From Sedimenticola sp. (GTDB taxonomy: Bacteria > Pseudomonadota > Gammaproteobacteria > Chromatiales > Chromatiaceae): DNA of 10,610 nucleotides. This document shows, piece by piece, positions 1 through 7,424 of the stretch. A model generated the notes under the pieces. The model was not told the DNA's origin. It made no database searches and saw only the letters and a list, made by a program, of their open reading frames with translations. How positions within the stretch are numbered: the first letter of the stretch is position 1; every line of letters begins with the position of its first letter. Location of the stretch: assembly GCA_030619405.1 (NCBI GenBank), contig JAUXBK010000076.1, positions 1-10,610 of the forward strand. The letters are read 5' to 3'. Both the position numbers and the translations under genes were made by a program.

Positions 1-2
1 GC

Positions 3-554
3 CGCTACCTGGAGCTGGGTATCGCCAGGGCCCGGGAGGAGATCACCGCCGAGGCCGGGGTGGAGCGCCAGCGGTTGATTGAGGTGCATCTCCAAGAGCT
101 CGAGCAGGAGCGTGCCGAGGCCGCCGCCGGGGTAATGGGGCGCCTCACTGAGATGCTGATGGGTATGGACTTAACCGGTGGCGCCCCCCGGCTGCCGGCT
201 GCCGCGCCGGCGGCGCCCGTAGTCTCTGCGGCGGCCGCGCAGCCCCCGGAGTCGGTAGTGGAACCCGAACCGGCCCCGGCCATCGAGGAGGAGGATGAAC
301 CGGTTGCCGCCGATCCCTGGATCGACAGCGGCCTCTGCACCAGCTGCAACGACTGCCTGGTGATCAACCCCCAGGTGTTCGTCTACAACGACGACAATCA
401 GGCTTACATCGCCGGTGCCGGCGCCGGCACCTTTGCTCAGATGGTGGAAGCGGCCGAGATCTGCCCGGCCAAGTGCATTCACCCCGGGCAGCCCCTGAAC
501 CCGGGTGAGCCGGGGCTGGAGGCGCTGATCGAGCGGGCAGCGCCCTTCAACTGA
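3..554 (+). CDS. C-terminal part of a large protein ending in a tethered [4Fe-4S] ferredoxin domain (5' end outside window)
   Basis: The frame is open from the first full codon at nt 3 with no stop upstream, so this is the 3' end of a longer gene; the GTG at nt 60 is probably internal. Seen in order: a charged, Glu/Arg/Gln-rich helical segment (about nt 3-165), a low-complexity Pro/Ala/Glu linker (about nt 175-310), then a ferredoxin-like domain. The domain has CTSCNDC (Cys codons at nt 336, 345, 354) and a distal CPAKC (nt 462 and 474), enough for one [4Fe-4S] cluster with a spare fifth cysteine. The helical segment resembles in composition and position the tail of the PFOR-like protein two genes downstream, so the missing N-terminal part may be a paralogue of it (inference). 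It ends 13 bp before rnfB, so co-transcription is likely. Likely role: carrying electrons to or from RnfB on a mobile domain. Alternative: an independent small ferredoxin fused to an unrelated protein. Confidence 0.75.
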   Translation, partial: RYLELGIARAREEITAEAGVERQRLIEVHLQELEQERAEAAAGVMGRLTEMLMGMDLTGGAPRLPAAAPAAPVVSAAAAQPPESVVEPEPAPAIEEEDEPVAADPWIDSGLCTSCNDCLVINPQVFVYNDDNQAYIAGAGAGTFAQMVEAAEICPAKCIHPGQPLNPGEPGLEALIERAAPFN

Positions 555-567
555 TTGCCACCGGACC

Positions 568-1428
568 ATGCCTTCTGAACTGACCAGTTTCCTGACCGCC
601 CCGGCCATCATGACCGGTCTGGGTCTCTTCTTCGGGATCATCCTGGCGCTGGCCTCCCGGCTGCTGCGGGTGGAGGAGGATCCCCGGCTGCAGCACACCG
701 AGGAGCTGCTGCCCGGCACCAACTGCGGGGCCTGTGGCGAGCCGGGCTGCATGCCCTTTGCCGAGGCACTGGTGAAAGGGGCGGTGCAGCCGAGTGGCTG
801 CACTGTGGCCGACAGCGAGACGATCGAGGCGATCGCCGACTTTCTGGGAGTGGACGCGGGGGAGCAGGAGAAGCGGGTGGCACGCCTGCACTGTGCCGGC
901 GGGCAGGGTCAGGCATTTCAGATCGCCGAATACCGGGGGTTCGAGAGCTGCCGGGCGGCAGCGGTGATCTCCGGGGGCGGCAAGGGATGCTCCTGGGGTT
1001 GCCTCGGTCTGGGGGATTGCGAAGTGGCCTGCACCTTCGACGTCATCCACATGAACGGCAATGGCCTGCCGACGGTTGATGTCGAGAACTGCACCGCCTG
1101 TGGTGACTGTGTCGAGGCCTGTCCCAAGGACCTGTTCGAGGTGGTGCCCCTGAGTCAGAAGCTCTTCGTCCAGTGCAACACGCCACTGGAGGGGGAGGTC
1201 GCCACTACCCTTTGCTCGGTGGCCTGCGATGCCTGCGGGCGCTGTGCCGCGGATGCGGTGACGGGGCTGATCGAGATGGTAGAGAACCTGCCACGTATCG
1301 ATTACGGGTCCGGACTGCCGGTGACACCGGTGGCCACCCTGCGCTGCCCTACCGGCGCCATACAGTGGTTGGCACAGGGGCAGTTCGCAAATGCCCCGGC
1401 CGAACGAAAACAGGCCGTGGGCGGGTGA
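568..1428 (+). CDS. rnfB: RnfB, iron-sulfur electron-transfer subunit of the Rnf complex (long, anaerobe-type form)
   Basis: 286 residues. One N-terminal membrane helix (about 12-32) is followed by the RnfB/Fe-S motif LPGTNCGACGEPGC (Cys53, 56, 61) with Cys78 as the fourth ligand. A ferredoxin pair follows: C141xxxC145xxxxxC151xxxC155 and CTACGDCVEACP (Cys175, 178, 181, 185). A last region holds Cys203, 216, 220, 223, 226 and 260. E. coli RsxB is only about 190 residues; this length and the GCLGLGDC motif fit the clostridial/archaeal-type RnfB. In the last region the fourth ligand of motif one is Ala230, and the CxxCxxC of motif two is replaced by IDYGSGLPVT, leaving C220/C223/C226/C260 for a single cluster. 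Known role: ferredoxin-side electron entry passing electrons into the membrane core. The start ATG lies 13 bp after the preceding stop, with a weak GGA upstream. Placed between two large Fe-S proteins, it is the natural docking partner for both. Confidence 0.93.
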   Translation: MPSELTSFLTAPAIMTGLGLFFGIILALASRLLRVEEDPRLQHTEELLPGTNCGACGEPGCMPFAEALVKGAVQPSGCTVADSETIEAIADFLGVDAGEQEKRVARLHCAGGQGQAFQIAEYRGFESCRAAAVISGGGKGCSWGCLGLGDCEVACTFDVIHMNGNGLPTVDVENCTACGDCVEACPKDLFEVVPLSQKLFVQCNTPLEGEVATTLCSVACDACGRCAADAVTGLIEMVENLPRIDYGSGLPVTPVATLRCPTGAIQWLAQGQFANAPAERKQAVGG

Positions 1429-1440
1429 TTCCTGCCTGCG

Positions 1441-1449
1441 GGACGAGAG
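1441..1449 (+). promoter_or_regulatory. Probable ribosome binding site deciding the start of the PFOR-like gene
   Basis: GGACGAGAG lies 10 bases before the ATG at nt 1460. An earlier in-frame ATG at nt 1391 lies inside rnfB, has no comparable purine run, and would add 23 residues (including two cysteines) that do not resemble a POR N-terminus. This favours nt 1460. Confidence 0.45.
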
Positions 1450-1459
1450 CTGCAGCGAA

Positions 1460-4400
1460 ATGATCAATGAGATAACCATCCGCCTCTACCGCCGCCTGTT
1501 CGGGGCCCCTGACAGCGGGATTCCCGAGAACGGGGCGGATAGCGTCCTCGACGGCAACACGGCGGTGGCCCTCACCGAGATGGGTATCTGCGACGTCGCC
1601 GCGCTGGGCGCCACCTACCCGGCCAGCGGGGCCGAGCGGGCCTGGCGCCAAGGGGCAGGGAGCCGGCTCTCCGCCAGGGGCTCGAGCATGCCACCGGAGT
1701 CCCAGCAGACAGAGGGCCCTCGGGGAGCGCTGGCGGCGGCCATCGGTCAGGCGATGGCGGGGCGGCGGGCCACCGCCTTCCTCTCTGGCCCCGATCTGGT
1801 GGCAGGCCAGGACCTGCTCGCCATGGCAGCCGGGCGCCACCTGCCGCTGGTGATCCATCTGGACAATCAGGCGCTGCCGGCCCAGGGCATGGCGCCGGGC
1901 AGTGGTCACGCGGCACTGCATCAGGTGGCCGAGAGCGGCTGCTTCGTGCTGTTCGCCGCCACCGTTCAGGAGGCCGTTGACCTGACCCTGATTGCACGGC
2001 GGGTGGCGGAGGCCGCGCTGATGCCGGGGTTGGTGGTGATGGACGGGGAGCAGACCGCCCTGTCGGCCCAGGAGGCGGCACTTCCCTCCGCCGCCTTGAT
2101 CGAAAGCTACCTGGGGACGGCGGAAGCATCCGTTCCCACGCCCACCCCTGCCCAGCAGCTGCTGTTCGGGGTGGAGCGCAGGCGGGTTCCATGCTGGCAC
2201 GATCTGGACCACCCGCTGCTGCAGGGGCCGTTGCAGCAGCCCGGGGCCTTTGCCCTGGGGGTGGCCGGCAACCGCCCCTATTTTGCGGACCATCTGGAGG
2301 AGCTGCTGGGGGAGGCGATGGAGCAGTTCGACCGCCAGATCGGTCGCCGCTACCACGGCCTCTCCCGCCACCGGATGGAGGGGGCGGAACTGGTGCTGCT
2401 GGTACAGGGCGCGGCGGTGGAGCTGGCGCGCGCCGTTTCCGATCACCTGCGCCGGGCCGGAAAGCAGAAAGTGGGGGTGCTGGGGCTGCGTACCCTGCGC
2501 CCGTTCCCCGGCGGAGAGCTGGTCAGGCAGCTGGCGGGCTGCAAGCGGGTGGCGGTGCTGGAGCGGGTGGATACGCCGCTGAGCGGGGACCCGCCCCTGC
2601 TGCGTGAACTACGCGCCGCTCTGAGCCGCGCCCTGGACAACGGCCGCTTCGGCAGTGACACCCACCCCGGCTACCCGGAGCTGGAGCAGCGACGGCTGCC
2701 CCGGCTCTGCTCCGCTCACTACGGTATTGGCGGCCTGCCGTTGCGGGGGACGGACCTGGCCGGTTACTGCCGACTCGTCCGGGAGCGGGCACCGGTCCGG
2801 ATCTACCTCGGGGTGGAGTTCGACAGCACCTCCAATATCCACCCGAAGCGGCAGGTCCTGCTCGATCAGATACGCCGGGCCTACCCCGGACTGCGGGAGC
2901 TGGGTCTGCGGGAGCGGGAGCGCACTACCGATCTGAGATCGGAAGGGGCGCTTTCCGTGGCGATAGGACGCCTGCCGGCCCAGGGTGGAGTCGCGCTGGT
3001 ATCCGAGTTGGGCATGCTGCTGCAGCGCCTGCAGGGGGGGCGGATCCGGACCCTGCCTGGCGCGGGCTGGGGCGACTGCGCCGAGTGGCTGACCGACCGC
3101 CTGCTGCAATCCCCGGGTGGGCATGCCATTCCAGTCGATGATCAGCCGCTGGATCTGATGGTTGCCTGTGGTCTGCAGCACCTTTCCGGTGCTGCTCCGC
3201 ACCAAGGGGTGCGTCAGGGTGGTGCGGTGCTGGTGGAGGGTGCCACGGACGATCTGGCCCTGTGGCGGGCATTAGGTGAACGTTCCCGGGAGGCCATTCG
3301 CCGGCAGGGGCTGAAGCTTTATCGGTTGCCGGCGATGGATCGGGCGCTGATGCCGGCCATCGATGAAGGGGTGGCGCAGTCAGAACTGGAGGATGCCCGC
3401 AGACTGGGGGCCATCTTCGGGGTACTGCTGACCGAAAGTCTGATCCCCAAGAGTCGGCGCCTGATCCTCTCCGCCTGGTCCGATGGTCTGGGCCGGCTCC
3501 CCGGTGCGGAGCAGGCGGCGCTGCAGGCGGCTTTCGAGGCCGGCCTGGAGGCCCTGGTCAGGGTCCAGCGGCACCTGGAGAAGGCACTCTCCGGCAGCGG
3601 TGCCGGGCAGGCGTGGCGCGACCGGACACCGGCGGTGGTGCGCCAGCTGGGTGGCCTGGAGCAGGGCCCGGGCAGCCTGCCCCGGTTCTGGGATCAGGTC
3701 GGTGTTCTCTACCGCAATGGCGAGTCTGACGACCTGACCGCCGACCCTTTTCTCACCCTGGGTACGGTACCGCCCCTGAGCTCCACCTTCCGTGATCTGA
3801 GCGATCTGCGTGATCGGCTGCCCCGCTTCGATCCGGAGCGCTGCAGCGGCTGCGGGCAGTGCTGGAGCGCCTGCCCGGACAGCGCCATCGGTGTGGTGGC
3901 GCTGACCCCCGGGGCGCTGCTGGAGAGAGGTATCCGACTGGCCGGGGCGGATGCCGTGCGCCAGGTCGGCTCCAAAGTGGCCGCGCGTCTTAGTGCGATG
4001 GGTCGCAGCGGGGAAATTCAGGGGGGCTCTGCAGGTGAGATGCTGCAGCAGGCCTGGGCGTGGCTGCAGGAGAAGTCGCCCTTGCCGGAGGAGCGCCGGG
4101 CGGCGGTTGCGGCCGGGATCGATGCCCTGGTGGGGCGCATTGGGGAGCTGCCGCTGGCCGTCACCGACCCCCTGTTCCACGGGGGCGAACGGGCAAAGAA
4201 GAACGGGGGCGAACTGCTCTCCCTGGCGATCAACCCGGACGCCTGCAAGGGGTGCGGCAACTGCATCGCCAGTTGCGCCGATGAGGCAATGCTGCCTGAG
4301 CCCCAGACGCATGAGCAGCTGGCACGGGCACGACGTATCTGGGGTGTCTGGCAGGAGCTGCCGGATACCCCTTCCGCCACCATCGAGCGGGTGGTGGCGG

Positions 4401-6073
4401 AGCAGGGCATGGATGGGATGTCCGCGGTATTGATGTCCCGCTACTGCAGCCTGGCCCTGGGGGGCGGTGACGGAGCCGAGGCGGGTTCCGGCGAGAAGAT
4501 CGCCCTGCGCCTGGCGCTGGCCGCTGCCGAGTATCAGCTGCAGCCGCGGCTGCACCGCTTCGTTGGTGAGCTGGGAGCGGTGCGGGATCGGCTCAACGAA
4601 CGCATTCAGGAGATGCTACATCGGGCGCTGCCCACGGACGACCTTGAGCGACTGGCCGAAAATCTGCGGGCGGTGAAGAGCCGGCAGGTGGATATTGCCA
4701 CCCTGACCCAGGGCAGCGGCGCGGCGGGCGCGATCGACGCCGCACGCCTGGACCGGCTGGTAGAACTGGCGCGGGAACTGGACGATACCCATTGGCGCCT
4801 CTCCAAAGGGCCTCAGGGGCTGGGGCGGGCCCGCTACGGCCTGGCCGTCGCGGCCGGTTCGGTGGCCCGCTGGGCCGGGTCGTTCCCCAACAACCCGTTC
4901 CAGGCGCCGGTGGCGCTGGACCAGAGCGGTGCGACGCCGCAGCTGGCCGCAGGCCTGCTGCAAGGGCAGCTTGCCGTTGCGATCCAGGGGATCGGACTGC
5001 TGCATCGGGCGCAGCGGGAGATGGGTGAGCGCAAGGAGACAGAGACGAGAGAGGAGGGCGCTCTGACCTGGGAGCGGCTCTCCCCGGAGGAGCGGGAGCT
5101 CTGTCCCCCTCTGTTCCTGGTCGGCAGCGAATCGGAACTCGGTGGTCGGAGCTTTGCCCAGGTGGCGTGGCTGCTCAGCAGTGATCTGCCGGTGAAGATC
5201 CTGGTGTTGAGCGAACTCGATCTGGGACTGGATGTGCGGGGGGTGAAGGGGAGCCAGCCGCTGGTGTCGAGCCCTGACCCAGCCACCGATCTGGGGCTGA
5301 TGGCACTGGCGCAGCGGTGCGCCTATGTGGCCCAGACCTCGATCGCCGACCCCGGCCACTATCGAGCGACGCTGCGGGAGGCACTGGCGTTCACCGGGCC
5401 GGCGCTGATCCGGGTGCATGTACCGAGCCCCGGCCGCCACGGCTTTCCGGCGGAAGACACCCGGGTCCAGGCCCGCCTGGCGCTGGAGAGCCGCGCCTTT
5501 CCCCTGTTCCGTTATCACCCCCGGGCCGAGGGGGTGTTCGGAAAACGGATCACGCTGACGGGTAACCCCGATCCCCGGTCCGGCTGGGCCGGCGAGCGCG
5601 CCGGCGAGCCCTTGACGCCGCTCACCTGGATGTTGACCGAGCAGCGTTTCAGCGGCCACTTCCGTCCGCTGGGGAAGGATCACCCGGCGCCGCTGCCGTT
5701 CATCGAGTGGCTGGCACTGGCGCCGGCGGCGAGAGCGGGCAGGACCCCGGTGCTGGCGCTGGCGGCAGAGGGGGAAGCGCCCATCCGGCTGGCGGTCTCG
5801 CCGGAGGCGCTGGAGCAGGTGGAGCGGCTGGCACATGCCTGGCGTACCCTGCAGGAGCTGGCGGGCCTGGTCACCCCCTTCACGGAACGGGTCCGGGAGG
5901 AGGCGGAGCAGGCGGTCGCTGCGGCGCACCAGACGGAGCTGGAAGCGCGACAGCAGGCGCATGAGGCGGAACTGCAGGCGCTGCGGGCGGGGTTGCAGGC
6001 CGAGATCGCGGGTCAGATCCAGGAGCGGCTGCTGCATCTGGCCGGCTACCGGTCTGGAGGTCCGGCGGCATGA
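1460..6073 (+). CDS. Giant PFOR-like protein with degenerate TPP sites and two ferredoxin motifs, embedded in the rnf operon
   Basis: About 1537 residues from ATG 1460 (1560 if ATG 1391 is used); classical PFOR is about 1170-1200. By eye the domains follow PFOR order. First is a POR N-domain with DGN at 31-33, YPASGAE at 53-59 and an SGHAALHQVAESG...VQEAVDL stretch. A domain-II-like part follows (VGVLGLRTLRPFP, HYGIGG), then a weak gamma-like part (about 510-720). Ferredoxin motifs are CSGCGQCWSACP (Cys795, 798, 801, 805) and CKGCGNCIASCA (Cys929, 932, 935, 939). Last is a TPP-type C-domain (about 1210-1390; DLGLMALAQRCAYVAQTSIA). Key residues look lost: the GDG of the TPP/Mg site reads GSESELG (1222-1228), TGGQ reads VKGSQ (1262-1266), the substrate Arg position is Gln137, the CxGCGE region has a lone Cys996, and a proximal-cluster cysteine position is Ser1134. 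A Glu/Ala/Gln helical tail covers about 1475-1530. The stop overlaps the rnfC start (ATGA). Catalysis as a 2-oxoacid oxidoreductase is doubtful; an electron-transfer or scaffold role for Rnf is inferred. Fold assignment is fairly sure, function is not. Confidence 0.85.
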   Translation: MINEITIRLYRRLFGAPDSGIPENGADSVLDGNTAVALTEMGICDVAALGATYPASGAERAWRQGAGSRLSARGSSMPPESQQTEGPRGALAAAIGQAMAGRRATAFLSGPDLVAGQDLLAMAAGRHLPLVIHLDNQALPAQGMAPGSGHAALHQVAESGCFVLFAATVQEAVDLTLIARRVAEAALMPGLVVMDGEQTALSAQEAALPSAALIESYLGTAEASVPTPTPAQQLLFGVERRRVPCWHDLDHPLLQGPLQQPGAFALGVAGNRPYFADHLEELLGEAMEQFDRQIGRRYHGLSRHRMEGAELVLLVQGAAVELARAVSDHLRRAGKQKVGVLGLRTLRPFPGGELVRQLAGCKRVAVLERVDTPLSGDPPLLRELRAALSRALDNGRFGSDTHPGYPELEQRRLPRLCSAHYGIGGLPLRGTDLAGYCRLVRERAPVRIYLGVEFDSTSNIHPKRQVLLDQIRRAYPGLRELGLRERERTTDLRSEGALSVAIGRLPAQGGVALVSELGMLLQRLQGGRIRTLPGAGWGDCAEWLTDRLLQSPGGHAIPVDDQPLDLMVACGLQHLSGAAPHQGVRQGGAVLVEGATDDLALWRALGERSREAIRRQGLKLYRLPAMDRALMPAIDEGVAQSELEDARRLGAIFGVLLTESLIPKSRRLILSAWSDGLGRLPGAEQAALQAAFEAGLEALVRVQRHLEKALSGSGAGQAWRDRTPAVVRQLGGLEQGPGSLPRFWDQVGVLYRNGESDDLTADPFLTLGTVPPLSSTFRDLSDLRDRLPRFDPERCSGCGQCWSACPDSAIGVVALTPGALLERGIRLAGADAVRQVGSKVAARLSAMGRSGEIQGGSAGEMLQQAWAWLQEKSPLPEERRAAVAAGIDALVGRIGELPLAVTDPLFHGGERAKKNGGELLSLAINPDACKGCGNCIASCADEAMLPEPQTHEQLARARRIWGVWQELPDTPSATIERVVAEQGMDGMSAVLMSRYCSLALGGGDGAEAGSGEKIALRLALAAAEYQLQPRLHRFVGELGAVRDRLNERIQEMLHRALPTDDLERLAENLRAVKSRQVDIATLTQGSGAAGAIDAARLDRLVELARELDDTHWRLSKGPQGLGRARYGLAVAAGSVARWAGSFPNNPFQAPVALDQSGATPQLAAGLLQGQLAVAIQGIGLLHRAQREMGERKETETREEGALTWERLSPEERELCPPLFLVGSESELGGRSFAQVAWLLSSDLPVKILVLSELDLGLDVRGVKGSQPLVSSPDPATDLGLMALAQRCAYVAQTSIADPGHYRATLREALAFTGPALIRVHVPSPGRHGFPAEDTRVQARLALESRAFPLFRYHPRAEGVFGKRITLTGNPDPRSGWAGERAGEPLTPLTWMLTEQRFSGHFRPLGKDHPAPLPFIEWLALAPAARAGRTPVLALAAEGEAPIRLAVSPEALEQVERLAHAWRTLQELAGLVTPFTERVREEAEQAVAAAHQTELEARQQAHEAELQALRAGLQAEIAGQIQERLLHLAGYRSGGPAA

Positions 6074-7398
6074 GCCCCCTGCGCCTGTTTCGCCGCTCTT
6101 TCAGCCACGGTGTCCACCCTGAGGGGCTGAAGGAGCAGACCGCCGACCGGCCGATCCAGCGGGTGCCGTTCGTGGAGAGCTACGTGATGCCCCTGGGGCA
6201 GCACATCGGGGTGCCGGCGAAACCACTGGTGAGGGTGGGGCAGCGGCTGGTGCGGGGGGAACCGATCGCCGAGGCGGGCGCCTTCGTCTCCACTTGGCTG
6301 CACAGCCCGGTGACCGGCCGGGTGCGTGACATCGGTCCCCACCGCTATATCGACGGCAGCTTCAAGCCGGCGATCGAGATCGAGGCGGACCCCTACGCCA
6401 CCCAGCAGTTGGAACAGCGGCTGCCACCGGCCTGGGACTCCCTCGATGCCGCGCAGTTCATCCAGGAGATACAGCGGGCCGGCATCGTCGGCATGGGGGG
6501 TGCCGCCTTCCCGGCCCATGTCAAATACTCGATACCGGAAGGGCAGCAGATCCATGACCTGCTGGTCAACGGTGCCGAGTGTGAACCCTTCCTCACGAAC
6601 GATCACCGGCTGATGATGGAGCGCCCGGACGCCCTGCTGCGGGGGATCGAGATCCTGATGGTGCAGCTGGGGGCAGAGCGAGCCGCCATCGGGGTGGAGG
6701 CGAACAAGCCGGACGCCATCGAGGTGCTGCGCAGCCGCATCGACGACGGCTCGCCGGTGGAGGTGGTGGCACTCCCGGTCAAATACCCCCAGGGGGCGGA
6801 GAAGATGCTGATCAAGGCGATCTACGACCGGGAGGTGCCGGCCGGGCAGCTGCCGCGGGACCTGGGGATTGCGGTCAACAACGTGGGCACCCTGGTGGCT
6901 ATCGCCGACCGGTTCGACCGGGGGATGCCCCTGATCGAGCGAGTGGTGACCGTCTCCGGTCCCGGTGTCACCTACCCGGCCAATCTGATCGTGCCGCTGG
7001 GTACCCCGGTGCGGGAGGTTCTGCGTTTCTGCGGCGGCCTGCGGGAGGAGACCCGAGAGGTGGTGATGGGCGGCCCCATGATGGGTGCCCCGATCGCCAG
7101 CCTGGACGTGCCGGTGCTGAAGGGGAGTTCGGGGATCCTCGCCTTCACCGAGCAGGAGACGCGGCGCCCGAAGGAGTACCCCTGCATCCGCTGCGGCCGC
7201 TGCCTGGAGGCCTGCCCCTATTTCCTCAACCCGTCGCGGCTGGCCCGGCTGGGCAAAGCGCGCTTGTTCCAGGAGATGAAGGAGTTCCAGGTGATGGACT
7301 GCGTAGAGTGCGGTGCCTGCACCTTTGCCTGCCCCTCCAGCATCCCGATCGTGCAGCTGATCCGTACCGCCAAGGACAACCTGCGGCACCTCCGCTGA
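6070..7398 (+). CDS. rnfC: RnfC, NADH/FMN-binding peripheral subunit of the Rnf complex
   Basis: 442 residues. The N-terminal barrel-sandwich domain starts with SFSHGVHPEGLKEQT and contains HSPVTGRV. A Complex-I-51K-like nucleotide/FMN domain follows, with GMGGAAFPAHVK (141-152) and NGAECEPFLTNDH. Next come a SLBB-like region (VTVSGPGVTYPANLIVPLGT) and two ferredoxin motifs, CIRCGRCLEACP (Cys372, 375, 378, 382) and CVECGACTFACP (Cys411, 414, 417, 421). The protein ends about 20 residues after the second motif and lacks the long Ala/Lys-rich repeat tail of E. coli RsxC; this short form is typical of clostridial Rnf. Known role: exchanges electrons between NAD(H) and the rest of Rnf. Its ATG overlaps the TGA of the PFOR-like gene by 4 bp, implying translational coupling and close stoichiometry with that protein. 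Confidence 0.96.
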   Translation: MSPLRLFRRSFSHGVHPEGLKEQTADRPIQRVPFVESYVMPLGQHIGVPAKPLVRVGQRLVRGEPIAEAGAFVSTWLHSPVTGRVRDIGPHRYIDGSFKPAIEIEADPYATQQLEQRLPPAWDSLDAAQFIQEIQRAGIVGMGGAAFPAHVKYSIPEGQQIHDLLVNGAECEPFLTNDHRLMMERPDALLRGIEILMVQLGAERAAIGVEANKPDAIEVLRSRIDDGSPVEVVALPVKYPQGAEKMLIKAIYDREVPAGQLPRDLGIAVNNVGTLVAIADRFDRGMPLIERVVTVSGPGVTYPANLIVPLGTPVREVLRFCGGLREETREVVMGGPMMGAPIASLDVPVLKGSSGILAFTEQETRRPKEYPCIRCGRCLEACPYFLNPSRLARLGKARLFQEMKEFQVMDCVECGACTFACPSSIPIVQLIRTAKDNLRHLR

Positions 7399-7414
7399 CA
7401 GAGTCGACCGAACC

Positions 7415-7420
7415 AGGAAG
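7415..7420 (+). promoter_or_regulatory. Ribosome binding site supporting a GTG start for rnfD
   Basis: AGGAAG lies four bases before GTG at nt 7425. A longer in-frame reading from an ATG at nt 7308 would sit deep inside rnfC and add 39 non-conserved residues, so the GTG is preferred. Confidence 0.6.
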
Positions 7421-7424
7421 ATAC

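Noticed and set aside
1391..1459. N-terminal extension of the PFOR-like protein from ATG 1391.
   Set aside because: It overlaps the end of rnfB by 38 bases, lacks a ribosome binding site, and adds residues unlike a POR N-terminus. ATG 1460 has a purine run at suitable distance. Not fully excluded.
4616..6037. Long minus-strand open frame (about 470 codons) opposite the PFOR-like gene; similar long antisense frames at 1349-2446 and 6046-7491.
   Set aside because: They lie wholly or almost wholly opposite well-supported coding sequence in GC-rich DNA, where antisense frames stay open by codon bias. Their translations are rich in Arg, Gln, Pro and His and show no domain.
1460..6073. Calling the large gene nifJ or an active pyruvate:ferredoxin oxidoreductase.
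   Set aside because: Domain order agrees, but the TPP/Mg motif, the substrate Arg position and the proximal-cluster cysteines are not seen, so the gene symbol and reaction would be unsupported.
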